Shown: positions 1 through 10,175 of the stretch, piece after piece
How the letters are laid out: every line of letters begins with the position of its first letter
How positions within the stretch are numbered: position 1 is the first letter of the stretch
Source of the DNA: Siderastrea siderea
Lineage: Eukaryota > Cnidaria > Anthozoa > Scleractinia > Rhizangiidae
Direction: 5' to 3'
NCBI GenBank assembly: GCA_964030785.1
Contig: OZ034971.1
Span: 39,326,804-39,390,803, forward strand
Length of the DNA: 64,000 nt
Notes under the pieces: model-generated
Seen by the model: the letters and a program-made list of their open reading frames with translations, nothing else
What the model was told of the DNA's origin: nothing
Databases searched by the model: none
Position numbers and translations under genes: made by a program

Positions 1-169
1 CTCGATATTGAATGTGTGCGTGCTGAAACAAGGAAAATGCGAACAATCAGTGTGGGATATTAACGTTTTATAGCTGAAGTTTGAATATGGAAGTATTTGA
101 GTATTATAAAAGTTTTGAACATAAAATATCTAAGGGAAAATACACGCGCTTCTTTCTCCGACTAGCCGG

Positions 170-384
170 CATTGCTGTTGGTTATTTTAACAGAAAGGTT
201 TAGTTGTTTAGCATGCGAAATCTGCCTCTCAAAAACAAATATTTCCGACATTTCCGACTGGGTAGAGCGCATTGTTGGATCTACTAGTAACTCTTCAGAA
301 CTAAACGACTCAGGAGATCAGGCAGCGGATAGCCAACAGCAAGAAGCTGAAGAAACGATACCTGAGTCAAGTACTTCTCCATAG
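170..384 (+). CDS. possible 3'-terminal exon, hypothetical
   Basis: I do not recognise this product. An open frame of about 70 codons follows a pyrimidine-rich stretch ending in AG near 164, which could be a splice acceptor, and ends at TAG (382-384). The C-terminal half is acidic and rich in Ser, Gln and Glu, so probably disordered. An AATAAA lies about 85 nt downstream of the stop (near 467), as expected for a last exon. No ATG starts the frame. It may equally be chance; the upstream exon would lie outside the window. Confidence 0.2.
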
Positions 385-485
385 GGACGGAAAAGGACAC
401 GAGTCCTCCGAGAAAAACTATGTGCCATGGCATAATATACATGTAAAAATGTAACCTAGTACCTATAATAAAACACCAAATTAAA

Positions 486-963
486 TCAAAGTAGGTGAAA
501 AAAAAAACTTAATCTGTAAGAAAAATGGAAAGCAACATCACAAAAATTCTCATTAAAAAATTCTGGAAAAGATGTTTGACCCTCCCTTGAATAGCTCACA
601 GGAGGTATGGCCCTCCCCTTTTGGTGCTCACTTTCACTGATGACCCTCCCCTCTGAGGCCCCAGCCCTCCCCCCCCCCAAAGAAAAAACGTACCTTCCCT
701 TACTTGCGATGATAGACCGACCAAAGTATATTACTGATGAGGAATGTGGGGACTTTGAAACAAAATGAGATGTCGTGACTTTCAAAACAAACATATAGTG
801 CAACAAAGAGTTGAGCTTGTTCTGTACACGCAATTTAGTAAAAGATACGAAAACTTAAAAGCGCACGCTACAAAGAAAACCGTTAGTAGAAGGTCCAAAA
901 CTTAAAAGCGGGCCCGCTTTTAACAGTAGCACGAAAATACCAAACCCTTAGCCTCTACGAATC
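486..963. other. intergenic, no gene recognised; 22-bp perfect palindrome
   Basis: No coding feature is supported. A perfect 22-bp palindrome centred on GCGGGCCCGC lies at 902-923, and its outer motif CTTAAAAGCG also occurs alone at about 855-864. A poly-C run lies near 667-678. Confidence 0.4.
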
Positions 964-2230
964 CTATTCGCCTTGACTGAAGAAAAAGTCACTTTCGTTG
1001 AGCCCCTGTGGCTTAATGCATCTCAACCTGTAAGCCCACTGTCTCTCTTTATCCAATAGAGCCGACTCGTCAGATACTCTGTCAATCAGTTTGATGTTCA
1101 CATCCTCAAGGCCATAGCGGTCTATAAATGAGATCATCCTTATCTTAATCATCAACAGAGCGCCTTGAGTGCACTCTAAAGTGAGATTTGAGGATGTTAA
1201 ACCTACCGTAAACTACTGTTAAAGGTACGGCGCTTATTCAAGAGCGGCGCTTATTCGAGAACGGCGCTTATTTCAACTACGGGTAAAACACTGAGGGGAA
1301 TATAGAGAGAATTAAGTGAGGCGCGTACTAGGTATGCACAATTTAATATAAAATTATTTCGAATGAAATACAAGAGGTATCATGAACGCAGTTTCTCAGT
1401 CTCTGTGAAAGTGTTGCTGTTCAAATACAAGAGGTAACATGAACACAGTTTCACAGTCTCTTTGTGAAAGTATTGCTGCTACATGAACACAGGTGGGGCG
1501 TTTATTTGTAAATACCCAAATTAGCGCCGCGGCGCTTATTCGAGAGAGGCGCTTATTAAATTATTTTCGGTAAAGGTGCGGCGCTTATTCGAGAGCGGCG
1601 CTTATTCGAGTAGCGGCGCTTAATCGATCATTTACGGTAAGCTTGAATTTTATGAAAAATTGAACTGTAACCAGGATAAGACATATTAAAAATATAAAAA
1701 GCGTTCTCTGGTTTAAAAAGTTTAAGAGAAATATAAGCTTTCGGCATTGAATTTTATTGTAGTTGAACCAAAGTATTGTACATGACATACTTTACAAGGC
1801 AAAAAGTAAACAACATGACTACTATTGCAGTCTAGTTCGAAATTATAAGTGAATACTGAGCTCTTTCCAGTGTTCTGAGATGTAAACCTGTCGCCCGGTT
1901 CAAGATACTTGCACACATGACACCGTCTGTTTCCACATCTCACGGTTCCCTTACGTTTCTGTCCTGTACGTCGGGTTGGGTTGAGTTTGGCATGCACAAG
2001 GTAGTCTCCCAGATTCTTGCATTTATCTGAAAAGAGCAGGAGCGGTTGAAGTTCTACTGAGCAGAATACCGCAATCTTCGGAAGACCAGGATGGTACGTT
2101 CCTACCATTGGCACTCTGTTATTGTTTATAATCCTGGGGCGTGGTCTGAATGTCTATTCTCTGGTTTTCAAATTAGCTCTTTGAATTTGCTGCAAAACAA
2201 ACGCTTTTCTATACTCACTTGCTACAAGAA
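964..2230 (-). pseudogene. Penelope-like element relic, linker and GIY-YIG endonuclease part
   Basis: On the minus strand the frame at 2114-1722 reads like the RT-to-endonuclease linker and endonuclease start of Penelope-like elements: VGTYHPGLP, GDYLVHAKLNP, a C-x4-C-x2-C cluster (GNRRCHVCKYL region), then SSHVVYFLPCKVCHVQYFGS, which matches the usual VVYLI-C-x2-C-x2-YVGST block opening the GIY-YIG domain. The frame is then cut, and the domain's end resumes at 1155-964 (RYGLEDVNIKLIDRV, ERQWAYRLRCIKPQGLNESD). About 540 bp separate the halves and mostly correspond to an inserted MITE. No RT core is seen here. These elements are retroelements with an RT and a GIY-YIG endonuclease; this copy is dead. 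Confidence 0.7.
1204..1639. mobile_element. MITE with TACCGTA ends and iterated 16-17-bp motif
   Basis: The segment begins TACCGTAAAC and ends TTTACGGTA (inverted termini). Near each end the motif GCGGCGCTTATTCGAGA recurs, three times on the left (about 1228-1273) and five on the right (about 1530-1625), always in the same orientation. A second internal pair of about 40 bp (near 1367-1410 and 1423-1465) is also duplicated. There is no coding capacity. It splits the Penelope-like relic. Target duplications are not clear. Confidence 0.55.
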
Positions 2231-2600
2231 ATGTGCATAGGTCTGCAACCATACGCTCAAACGCTTCTGACGTGGAACATATTCGTCGAAGTCTTGGGGG
2301 GCTGAGCGTATGGTATGCTGTCCTTGTACATCCGGGGGTGACAGGACGTATGGAACAAAAACTGGTGTTTATCTGTTGGCTTTACGTATTAGTCAGTCTC
2401 TATTCTTCCCTTGTTATTTACTACCTGGACATCCAGGTAATTTGCGCGTTCTTTATGCCAGTTCCACGTAAACTTAATCGTATCATGGGCTTATTTGACG
2501 TAAGACAAAAATTCCATCAGTTCATCCTCGAAGTTACTAAAAACGTTGAAAAAAGGAAGTCTTCTTTTTCTTTTCTTTTCTTTTGCATCTTTTTCTTTTT

Positions 2601-2648
2601 TCTCTGCGATACCGATGCAGTGCTCTAACCAGCTGAGCTATCTAGCCA
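2601..2648 (-). repeat. retroposed tRNA-like 5' half with A-rich tail
   Basis: Read on the minus strand this holds the A-box half of the same tRNA-like family that forms the array at 53.3-54.9 kb (TAGCTCAGCTGGTTAGAGC, then CTGCATCGGTATCGCAGAG). It stops just after the anticodon arm and continues into an A/G-rich tail (plus-strand T/C-rich 2539-2600). The B box is missing. Confidence 0.45.
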
Positions 2649-2649
2649 A

Positions 2650-5050
2650 CTGGTAGCTGATCATTTGAGAGTACGTATTCAGTATCACGTAGATGGAGAT
2701 TGGCCTTTTTGATACTAGAGACGGATAATCCGTCTGGGATGAACTTGTGCAAAGAAAGTTAGTTCATCTGGTTATGCGTCTCAGTATCAAGACGGGCACA
2801 AGATGGATTATGCGTCTGGACGAACTAACTTTGGTAGTTAAAACAAAGCGACCACATCCTATTAACTTAATTTAATAGTGCTGTTAAACAATATATGGCT
2901 CATGCTCATATATAATTGCTCTCTCTTGTTAGAAAACTTATCTCGAAAGCAACGTTGGTCTTGGGCTGTTTCCCGCCAAGTGCAGGTCCCGGTCTTAAAC
3001 TCGCTGGGTTTGTCATGTTTTGTTAGATATGGGGCTGCGCTTGCAGGTGAATTCGGCGCGTGGGTGCTGAGCTAAAACTTGCGAGACGGTTACCCCTTAT
3101 CACTTAATTAAGCGAAATCACCAGAAATGTAATTAATCTTTAAATTGTTTCTTATCCACATACTTTGATTGATATTCATCCCTAGTAGCTATAAAAGCGA
3201 CACTTATCTCTTATTCCATTTGGTTAAAGCTATACCACTGGCACATAGAAGAGAAAAGATAATATCTACATCTATACTACTACATATCTACCAACCCAAA
3301 CTATATCGAGGAAATTTCTTAGTGCCAGCTATTTCTGAAACGAATCAACAAGAAAAGCAACAACAAAACAACAACAACAACACCATATAGCAATCATGAC
3401 ATGTTAATAACCCATAAAATGGCGTAAGATATTAAATTGAGAAAAATAGTATAAAGATAACAACATTTGTATAAAGTCATAATTATAACTAATATTATTG
3501 TTCAAACGGCGACAGCGTAACACGTTCAATGCGGATATGGTTTTCTGTAATCGCGGGCAGGGCCGTAGCCAGACTTTTCTGATAACCGAGGCAATTGCGA
3601 AGCGCCGGAGGCACGAGCTTTTAGGGGGGTTAATTTTGAAATCTAGACGCTCGTAAATGCCATTTTTAGCATTTTCCTGGTGGTATTTTCTCCCAAACAG
3701 AATCAGAATCCAAACTAACTTTAACAGCATTTATGTTTGTTACTAGTTCTTCTCTTTAAAATTTCAACAGTTTCATTCAGAAATGAGGTTTTAGAAACTC
3801 TGAAATGTTGTTTCAGCATCCGTAACGAAAAAAAAATCAATCTCTTTCAAGTGCACCAGTGCAAGTGTACTAGTGCTGAAGTGTACTCTCTGCTTAAGGC
3901 CTTGCTTTTGTTTGGAGAAAGCTAAAGCAATTGTGATATGACCACTGTCGTCTCATTTTTGCAATATTTGCAACGACTCTGGATTGATATCGTGAACGTA
4001 TGTTGACCTGGACCGCGTCTTCAACCGGAGAAACTGGTGGGCTCGCGACCAGCACATAACTGAAGTATCACTGACTGTTATCACACTTTGAGGTACCGCT
4101 GGCGTGGTTTACTGTCACAAACATGTTATATAATTAAATAAATTAATTTTTCGATTTAGGTTTTTAACCGCAAGGAAAACGTTTTACTGAGACAACCGTC
4201 TCGGTTGCCTCAATACTGGTTACGGACCTGGTGAGAACAGATGCCCAGTAGACAAATACACAAGCAATCAGGCTTGCTTATTAGTGAAGTGAATAACCAA
4301 CATCAAAGAGCTCGGGGCATGCAGTTCCATATCATTGTCCTTCCATTTACTAATCACAGGTGACGAAGTGCTTTTTAGGGGAACCTAGTACTGTTGTCGA
4401 TCAAACACAGCAAGAGACAAAATCTTCGACTCAAAGATTTCAATGGTCTCAAACAACGTTACCCTTCATCTTTTAAGTGTTCAATCTTCTCTTCAACGAG
4501 ATGGCTCTTAGTGCTCCTTATGTTTTGCCAATCAAAACAGTTTTTTTCAGGTGTTTTTGAAGGTGTTGTACGAGACTAGTCTATGACTACCCGTTTTAGG
4601 TATTTAACCTGAACATTCGGGTTTTTTACAAAAACGCGGCGCTGGGAGCCGAAAACTGAATTTATTCTCTATTTTCCTAACTAAAAACAAACCACAACTG
4701 AAACAGGGAAAAACGCAAGGAAATATTAAATATTATTAAGGATCGCACTCAATGCCGGAGTAGGTGACATTTAATTTCCAGTTCGAGCATCTGCGAAGAA
4801 ACGAATCCGAACGATTCTCAAACGAAAGTCTGTCCAAGCTAGTAAAAGTGACATACTAGAAACTATAAAGCTTACTGGAGCCTGTAGACGTTAAAGTTCC
4901 ATAAATTACGGTTTTTATCTCGATCTTATGACAAGAAACACTTGGTCATGTTGTTCCTTCAAACACTACATGCGAACTACATGTCTTAATAATTGCAAAT
5001 AGTATTGTAGTCATTTAGTTCAGGTTGTACTTCTAGCCATACTCATTTTT
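2650..5050. other. intergenic; no gene recognised
   Basis: Open frames here are short and match no family I know. There is a short AAC-rich run (3358-3382). The motif GGGCCGTAGCCAG near 3560 resembles a DNA-transposon terminus, but I found no partner end. An imperfect hairpin-rich segment lies at 2690-2830 (repeated GGATAATCCGTCTGG / GGATTATGCGTCTGG motifs). Confidence 0.3.
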
Positions 5051-5053
5051 GCT

Positions 5054-5650
5054 ACAATGTGACAACTTGTGACGGCTTGCGCCTGTGTGTGACGGCTTGT
5101 GACTGTGTGTGACGGCTTGTGACTGTGTGTGACTGCTTGTGACTGTGTGTGACGGCTTGTGACGGGGTGTGACGGCTTGTGACGGGGTGTGGCGGCGTGT
5201 GACGGCTTGTGACTGTGTGTGACGGTTTGTGACGGCTTGTGACGTGGTGTGACGGAGTGGGGCGGCCTGTGACCATATGTGACGGCTTGTGACGAGGTGT
5301 GACTGTGTGTGACGGCTTGTGACGAGGTGTGACTGTGTGTGACGGCTTGTGACGGGGTGTGACGGAGTGTGACGGCGTTTGATGGCTTGTGACTGTGTGT
5401 AACGGCTTGTGATAGCTTGTGACGGGGTGTGACGGCTTGTGACAAGGTGTGACGGCTTGTGACGGGGTGTGACGGAGTGTGACGACTTGTGACTGTGTGT
5501 AACGGCTCGTTACTGCGTGTAACCACTTGTGACTGCGTGTAACGGCTTATGACGGCTTGTGACTGCGTGTAACGGCTCGTGACTGCGTGTAACGACGGCC
5601 TGTGACTGCGTGTAACGGCCTGTGACTGTGTGTAACGGCTTGTGGAGGTT
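5054..5650. repeat. 10-bp minisatellite, G/T-rich on the plus strand
   Basis: About 600 bp of degenerate 10-mers alternate between GTGACGGCTT and GTGACTGTGT types. The right edge shifts to a GTAACGGC variant. Because 3 x 10 = 30, any stop-free phase stays open, which creates long artefactual minus-strand frames repeating His-Thr-Pro-Ser-Gln-Ala-Val-Thr. I do not call these genes. Confidence 0.85.
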
Positions 5651-5845
5651 TGACACTGATTAGGTTGTAACTGCTTGTAACTTAACGCATGTCAACCAGA
5701 CCACCAATGCTGTACTGTGATTTGTGACGTGTGCCGGTGAGTTACGCGTCACAATTTCATTGCCGGATTCCTGTTCAAATATATCGGGCATGGCGGGAAT
5801 GCGGGATCGTGACCCCCCCCCCCCCCCCCCCTTCTTGACCCTGAG

Positions 5846-6245
5846 TAAAGTCAGTGCGTAACTGTGAAACGATATAACTTGGCAGAAAAAGTCGAAAAAG
5901 ACAAATGAAAGTAACAAAGGATTCCACAAATGAACGTTACTTGGAGCGACGCAATCTTACGTCTTACAAAAATCCAGACAAACCCGGACGCTCGAAAGGG
6001 ACTAGAGACCGATAGAGTAAAAAAAAAACATAAGGACGGTTCGTCAAAAATGTCTAGTTATGTAGCCTTGAAGGTATAAACTGAACATGTCCTAATGAGT
6101 ATGGTAAGACGGATAAGTGACACAAATGTCTAACCAGTTGAGGCGCGGTAAAAAAGGTACATCATCATCTCAACCAACCCCACTCTTCCGAATCTTATCT
6201 CCTTCAGCTTAGCAAAGTTGCTGATTTAACATCCACTCTCTCTAA
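5846..6245. repeat. dispersed repeat, copy 1 of 2
   Basis: About 400 bp here match 51640-52034 almost base for base, up to the shared CATCCACTCTCTCTAA. A poly-C run of about 20 (5813-5832) sits just upstream. The match ends abruptly where the tyrosine-recombinase retrotransposon begins, so this repeat is probably the interrupted target. No coding content is recognised. Confidence 0.75.
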
Positions 6246-6871
6246 TGTCACAAGTTGTACGCTGTGATTTCTGGCTATTGTTTTGAACTCGTTTTTTTTT
6301 TTCGGCCTCATTTTCCGCGTTGTTTTTATGCCTTTTGTGTTTATCTTGTCCATTAATTGGATTTTCTTCTTTATTTTGTTATCCTTTTAAATTTTAATTT
6401 CTGTCGGCCCTGTGTTATATCGTTCGCGGGCTTTGTAGTCCTGCTTTTGCATACCTGCTTTTCGGTCGTTGTCGTTTGACTTGGGTTGCTATTCTACGTC
6501 TATTTTTATTATTATGATTGTTCCCTTGTTTATAGTTGTAACGTTTATTTATTTATTTTATCTTTTTACTTTTTGCTCCGCTTTATTCGTCTAGTCGTTT
6601 GCTCCTTTATTTGTTTGGCTTGTTTTGTTCATTTACATATCTATCGCACTGTGCCTGCATCGTCAGTCCCGCTGGGACCATTTTGTTTTGCCTGTCTTTT
6701 TCAAAATACGTTTGCTTGCCATTTCTTTTCTAATTTTTATGATTACAGGAATACTCAGTGTTTTTCTGTTATCGCGCGTTTTCATCTTGCGTTCTCTTTT
6801 TATTCCTTGGAATCTATTATCGATGTTTGTCGCCTTTTAGCGCTCAATTTCTTTGCCCTTCTTTTTCTTAG
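6246..6871 (+). other. T-rich 5' region of the retrotransposon, probable intron
   Basis: More than 600 bp of T-rich sequence end in CTTCTTTTTCTTAG (6858-6871), a strong splice-acceptor match directly before the Gag reading frame. The upstream exon is not found, consistent with 5' truncation. Long frames in this T-rich stretch are hydrophobic artefacts. Confidence 0.45.
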
Positions 6872-7408
6872 GTCTTACAACAACGTATTAAAGCTCTCGA
6901 GAGTGCGCAAGGCACCTCCGTCAAGTCAGTGATACAGAGGATATCATATTACGGTGGCAGAAGAGTCGAGGACTTCGACAAATACGAAGCTCTTCGCTAC
7001 GCTGAAGAATTGGCTTCTGTCGCAAAATCTTCCAGTGACCCAAAGGCTGCCAGTTACGATATTATCGCTTCGACTTTGAGAGAGAAGCTGCACGTGCCGG
7101 CAGAGCAGTTCAAGGCGTATTTCCTAGCCTTGTTGGCCGACAAGGATTTCTCTCGCGTTATCGAAACGGTTTCGAAGGTTGACAAATTCTTCCGACGTTC
7201 TATGCCATATCGCACACAGACGCGTAGAGGAAGATTACCGTATCAGCAACCGTATTTTCAGCCCCATCAGCGGCCACCTCCACGTGTTATTTGCTACAGA
7301 TGTGGTGAACCAGGGCATAAGTCTCCCCAGTGTTGGAAACGTGCTCCTTCTCGTCAGCCTTCCTCTTCTGCCCCTTCTCAGCCAGGTCCTCCCCGCCCTT
7401 TGCAATAA
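6872..7408 (+). CDS. Gag-like protein with CCHC zinc knuckle (partial exon)
   Basis: The reading frame opens directly after the putative acceptor AG at 6870-6871 and stays open for about 178 codons. It has a helical N-terminal part (LQQRIKALESA, then EALRYAEELASV), an Arg/Pro-rich linker and one zinc knuckle, CYRCGEPGHKSPQC (C-x2-C-x4-H-x4-C), near the C-terminus, followed by a Ser/Pro-rich tail. In this superfamily Gag packages the element RNA. It is the first protein of the element and overlaps the open RT frame by about 80 nt in another phase. The N-terminus is missing or lies in an upstream exon. Confidence 0.65.
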   Translation, partial: VLQQRIKALESAQGTSVKSVIQRISYYGGRRVEDFDKYEALRYAEELASVAKSSSDPKAASYDIIASTLREKLHVPAEQFKAYFLALLADKDFSRVIETVSKVDKFFRRSMPYRTQTRRGRLPYQQPYFQPHQRPPPRVICYRCGEPGHKSPQCWKRAPSRQPSSSAPSQPGPPRPLQ

Positions 7409-9597
7409 ATTTGTGGTATCATCTTATGCAATTAAGAGTTTCCTTTAGGCGAACAGTGCGTTGTTTATCCTTGTCTGTTTGTTTCTTTGTTTGTTATTCC
7501 GGGGTTACACCTGCTTTCCTCTTATCCTTGTTTTTTGTCGCAATTTTGCACTTTTACCAATTTATATGTATTTTATATATTGTCCATTTTTTCTCTCGTT
7601 ACCGTTTTCGTCTTCCCTCGGGTGGCATTCTCAAAGGGAAACTTATGTTCCCTCTCGGATTACCGGGGCTGAGTTTGCCATTCCCTGGGCCTTACGCTCC
7701 GTTTCTTCTGTTTCAGTTTTCCAAGATAACTTTTCATGACTGGGAGAAGACTCCTAATTTTGATCCTACCAACGTTTCTGTTAACTGTCCACGTTGGGTG
7801 AATTGTAAGGGATCCCTCCTTACTGAGGCCCAGGAAATGGCAGACAACGCCCATATTACGCAAGAGTTCGTCTCCTCAGTTATCACAGGAGAAGCTTTTG
7901 CTGACGCTTCTTTTTTGGCGTTCCGTGACCCAAGATGCTTTAGAGCGGGTGAACTCCATCGTCATATCGATCAATGGGACAAGTTATTTCAGTACTCTGA
8001 TGACAATTTCTCTGAAGTTCAAGACTGGATTCATAATTATGTCCGTGTTGACAAGTTTTTTACTCATTATAAAGGGAGCTATAATGGGATTAATTATAAT
8101 TGCGATAGGCCGCCTGCTCGCATTTTTACTAATCATGCTTCTTGTAAGGCTTTTGCCCAGTTTATTTCTGATACTCTTATCGGGAGATTAGCTTCCGGCG
8201 CCATCTCCTTATGGGGTAGAGTAGGGGAGTGCCCCCCTCCGCACCTTGTCATGCCACTTACGGTAGAACCTACCAAACCACGCCTTTGTAATGACAATAG
8301 GTTTCTCAACCTTTGGATTCAAGATCGGCCTTTTTCATTGGACAGTGTTCAGCACTTACCAAAGTATGTTCTTCCCAACTTCTTTCAAACTGTTTGCGAC
8401 GACAAATCCGGTTACGACCATATCCAACTCTCTGTTGACAGCCGGACATTTTTTGGATTTGAGTGGGGTGGTTGGTTTTTTGTTAGTTGTTGCATCCCGT
8501 TTGGTTGGAAGTCGTCCGCCTACATTTATCACTCCACCGGCCTCGTCGCTTCTCACTATCTGCGGTCGCTTGGCATTCCTTCTTCTTTATATATCGACGA
8601 CCGTCACAGCAGTCAGCTGTCTTTCCCTAATGGCTGTCTTCCAGTTGCTTATCAGAATTTGCCCTCCCAGGATAGCATTTATTTAGCTTTGGCCAACGCA
8701 GCTATCTTTGTTACATGTTTTATCCTTTCTTCCCTCGGCTATTTCATTGGTTTGGAAAAATCCACACTGGTGCCTTGTAAGCAGGTCCCCGACTTGGGTT
8801 TCATTTCAGACTCTGAGAAACAGGCTTTCATTTTATTGCCTCACAAGAAAGAAAAGTTTCTTATACTTCTCAAACAGGCTCTTAGTTCCGAAACCATCGA
8901 CCTGGTCACTCTCCAAAGGCTAGGCGGGAAGTGTATATCAATGGCTCTGGCCGTGCCAGGAGCAAGGCTTTATACAAACGAAATTAACTTGGCTCTTGCT
9001 CGTGCTGTGCGTTCCTCACGTCCGGTCAAGCTGTCCGGGCCCTTGAGGCAGGAGTTGGAGCATTGGCTCTTTTTAGAAACTTGGAATGGCTTCCTTCACT
9101 GGCGATCGGAAAAACACTCCCATTTTCGATTGTTCTCGGATTCTTCCTCCTTTGCTTGGGGAGGTGTATTGAGTCCGGGTGCTATTAACATCAACATTTG
9201 CGACTACTGGGAACCCCGTGTTATTGGGGCTGACATCGCTACTAAGGAAACTTTCGCCCTTAACAATGTCTTACAGTCCTTTGGGGATACTGTAAGAAAC
9301 TCCTGGGTCGATGCATTTGTTGACAGTCAGGTTTTGCTTCACTCTTGGAACAGGCGTGGTTCCCGTTCCCACTCTTTGGTAGACGCTCTTAAGTGTTTGT
9401 TTGAAACCACCATAAACCTTAACGTTGACCTGCACGTCGATTTTGTTCCTAGTCCTGAAAACTCTGCGGATCCTCCCTCTCGTCGTCTTAGCTTTCAGGA
9501 CTCGAAGTTAAGTCCAGCAACGTGGGGTATGGTCCAAGACTTGTATGGCGGTCCCAAGGGTCACTCCATTGGCGCGCACTTCCAATGTCCAATCTGA
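7330..9597 (+). CDS. reverse transcriptase-RNase H of the DIRS/Ngaro-type element
   Basis: The 755-codon open frame probably codes from about 7640 on; the T-rich first 300 nt look like intron or leader. The RT shows KPRLCNDNRFLN (residues about 316-327), DKSGYDHIQL, IPFGWKSSAYIYH and the catalytic YIDD box (SLYIDDRH, residue about 420). RNase H follows with DSSSFAWGG (about 604), the Glu of KETFAL (about 641), DSQV (about 665) and ENSADPPSRR (about 711-720), the expected D-E-D-D set. RT and RNase H copy the RNA into DNA. After residue 735 the frame leaves the conserved extension, which continues in another phase downstream. The core is intact, so decay is moderate. The true start is uncertain. 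Confidence 0.85.
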   Translation: MLETCSFSSAFLFCPFSARSSPPFAINLWYHLMQLRVSFRRTVRCLSLSVCFFVCYSGVTPAFLLSLFFVAILHFYQFICILYIVHFFSRYRFRLPSGGILKGKLMFPLGLPGLSLPFPGPYAPFLLFQFSKITFHDWEKTPNFDPTNVSVNCPRWVNCKGSLLTEAQEMADNAHITQEFVSSVITGEAFADASFLAFRDPRCFRAGELHRHIDQWDKLFQYSDDNFSEVQDWIHNYVRVDKFFTHYKGSYNGINYNCDRPPARIFTNHASCKAFAQFISDTLIGRLASGAISLWGRVGECPPPHLVMPLTVEPTKPRLCNDNRFLNLWIQDRPFSLDSVQHLPKYVLPNFFQTVCDDKSGYDHIQLSVDSRTFFGFEWGGWFFVSCCIPFGWKSSAYIYHSTGLVASHYLRSLGIPSSLYIDDRHSSQLSFPNGCLPVAYQNLPSQDSIYLALANAAIFVTCFILSSLGYFIGLEKSTLVPCKQVPDLGFISDSEKQAFILLPHKKEKFLILLKQALSSETIDLVTLQRLGGKCISMALAVPGARLYTNEINLALARAVRSSRPVKLSGPLRQELEHWLFLETWNGFLHWRSEKHSHFRLFSDSSSFAWGGVLSPGAININICDYWEPRVIGADIATKETFALNNVLQSFGDTVRNSWVDAFVDSQVLLHSWNRRGSRSHSLVDALKCLFETTINLNVDLHVDFVPSPENSADPPSRRLSFQDSKLSPATWGMVQDLYGGPKGHSIGAHFQCPI

Positions 9598-9969
9598 CTT
9601 GTCTGGTAAGCCACTACCGTTTTTTTCTGAAACTCCCTTAGTAAACGCTTTGGGAGTAAATGTGTTTGCACAATCGCCCGATTTCTATGGCCCAGAGGTT
9701 TTTTCGAATCCTTAGGTTTCCCGCCCATTTGCCTCATTCCTCAGATCTTTAAATATCTTAACAGTCTGAAGTTGCCCTACACCCTTGTAGTTCCAGACGT
9801 AATTCCACGTCGTTTTTGGTGGCCTTTGCTTTTGTCTGCATGCTCTTCAAGCTGCTTGTTGGCTTCCAAAGGGGCAAGTGGCATTCTTCTCACCCCCTCC
9901 AAGGACGGATTCTTGGGCCACAGGCCGATCCCTTGGGACATTTGGGTTTTCCGTATTTCCAATATATAG
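9550..9969 (+). pseudogene. RT-RNase H C-terminal extension, frameshifted twice
   Basis: Downstream of RNase H a conserved tail typical of DIRS-type polyproteins is visible in pieces. One frame reads SNVQSDLSGKPLPFF then LGVNVFAQSPDFYGPEVFSNP and stops (TAG, near 9712). A second frame then reads FPPICLIPQIF, TLVVPDVIPRRFWWPLL, GASGILLTPSKDGFLG and PWDIWVFRIS before TAG at 9967-9969. So at least two single-base shifts break the protein. The FWWP and PWDxWxFR blocks are what I recognise; I infer, but cannot prove, that they correspond to the methyltransferase-like or linker region of related elements. Confidence 0.55.
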
Positions 9970-10175
9970 ATTAGTAGTGTCTACTCTTGTTTAAGGATAA
10001 TTGAGCTAGCAAAATCTAATGTTACTGGAACATTAATACGTTTCGTAATGCTGTATTTTCAATAAAGTCATTGAGTCTTGCACATTTCGTTCTCCTTGTT
10101 TTTTAATACCTCTTGATTTTCAACAATTGTAGTTATCCATTCTCATCCAATCTTTCTTTTATCTTCCCTCATTAG
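9970..10175 (+). other. probable intron before the recombinase exon
   Basis: This AT-rich stretch has stops in all frames, an AATAAA at about 10060, and a pyrimidine tract ending in CTTCCCTCATTAG (10163-10175), a good splice acceptor. The recombinase frame opens in phase immediately after it. No donor was pinned down. Confidence 0.4.

Noticed and set aside
3404..3730. 108-residue minus-strand frame
   Set aside because: No recognised motif; composition and position give no support for coding.
5020..5526. 168-residue minus-strand frame of repeated Val-Thr-His-Ser units
   Set aside because: It is generated by a 10-bp minisatellite; several frames are open for the same trivial reason, and there is no start context or non-repetitive coding sequence.
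6486..6932. 148-residue hydrophobic frame, possible membrane protein
   Set aside because: T-rich sequence directly upstream of a splice acceptor; hydrophobicity follows from the T-rich codons (Phe, Leu, Val).
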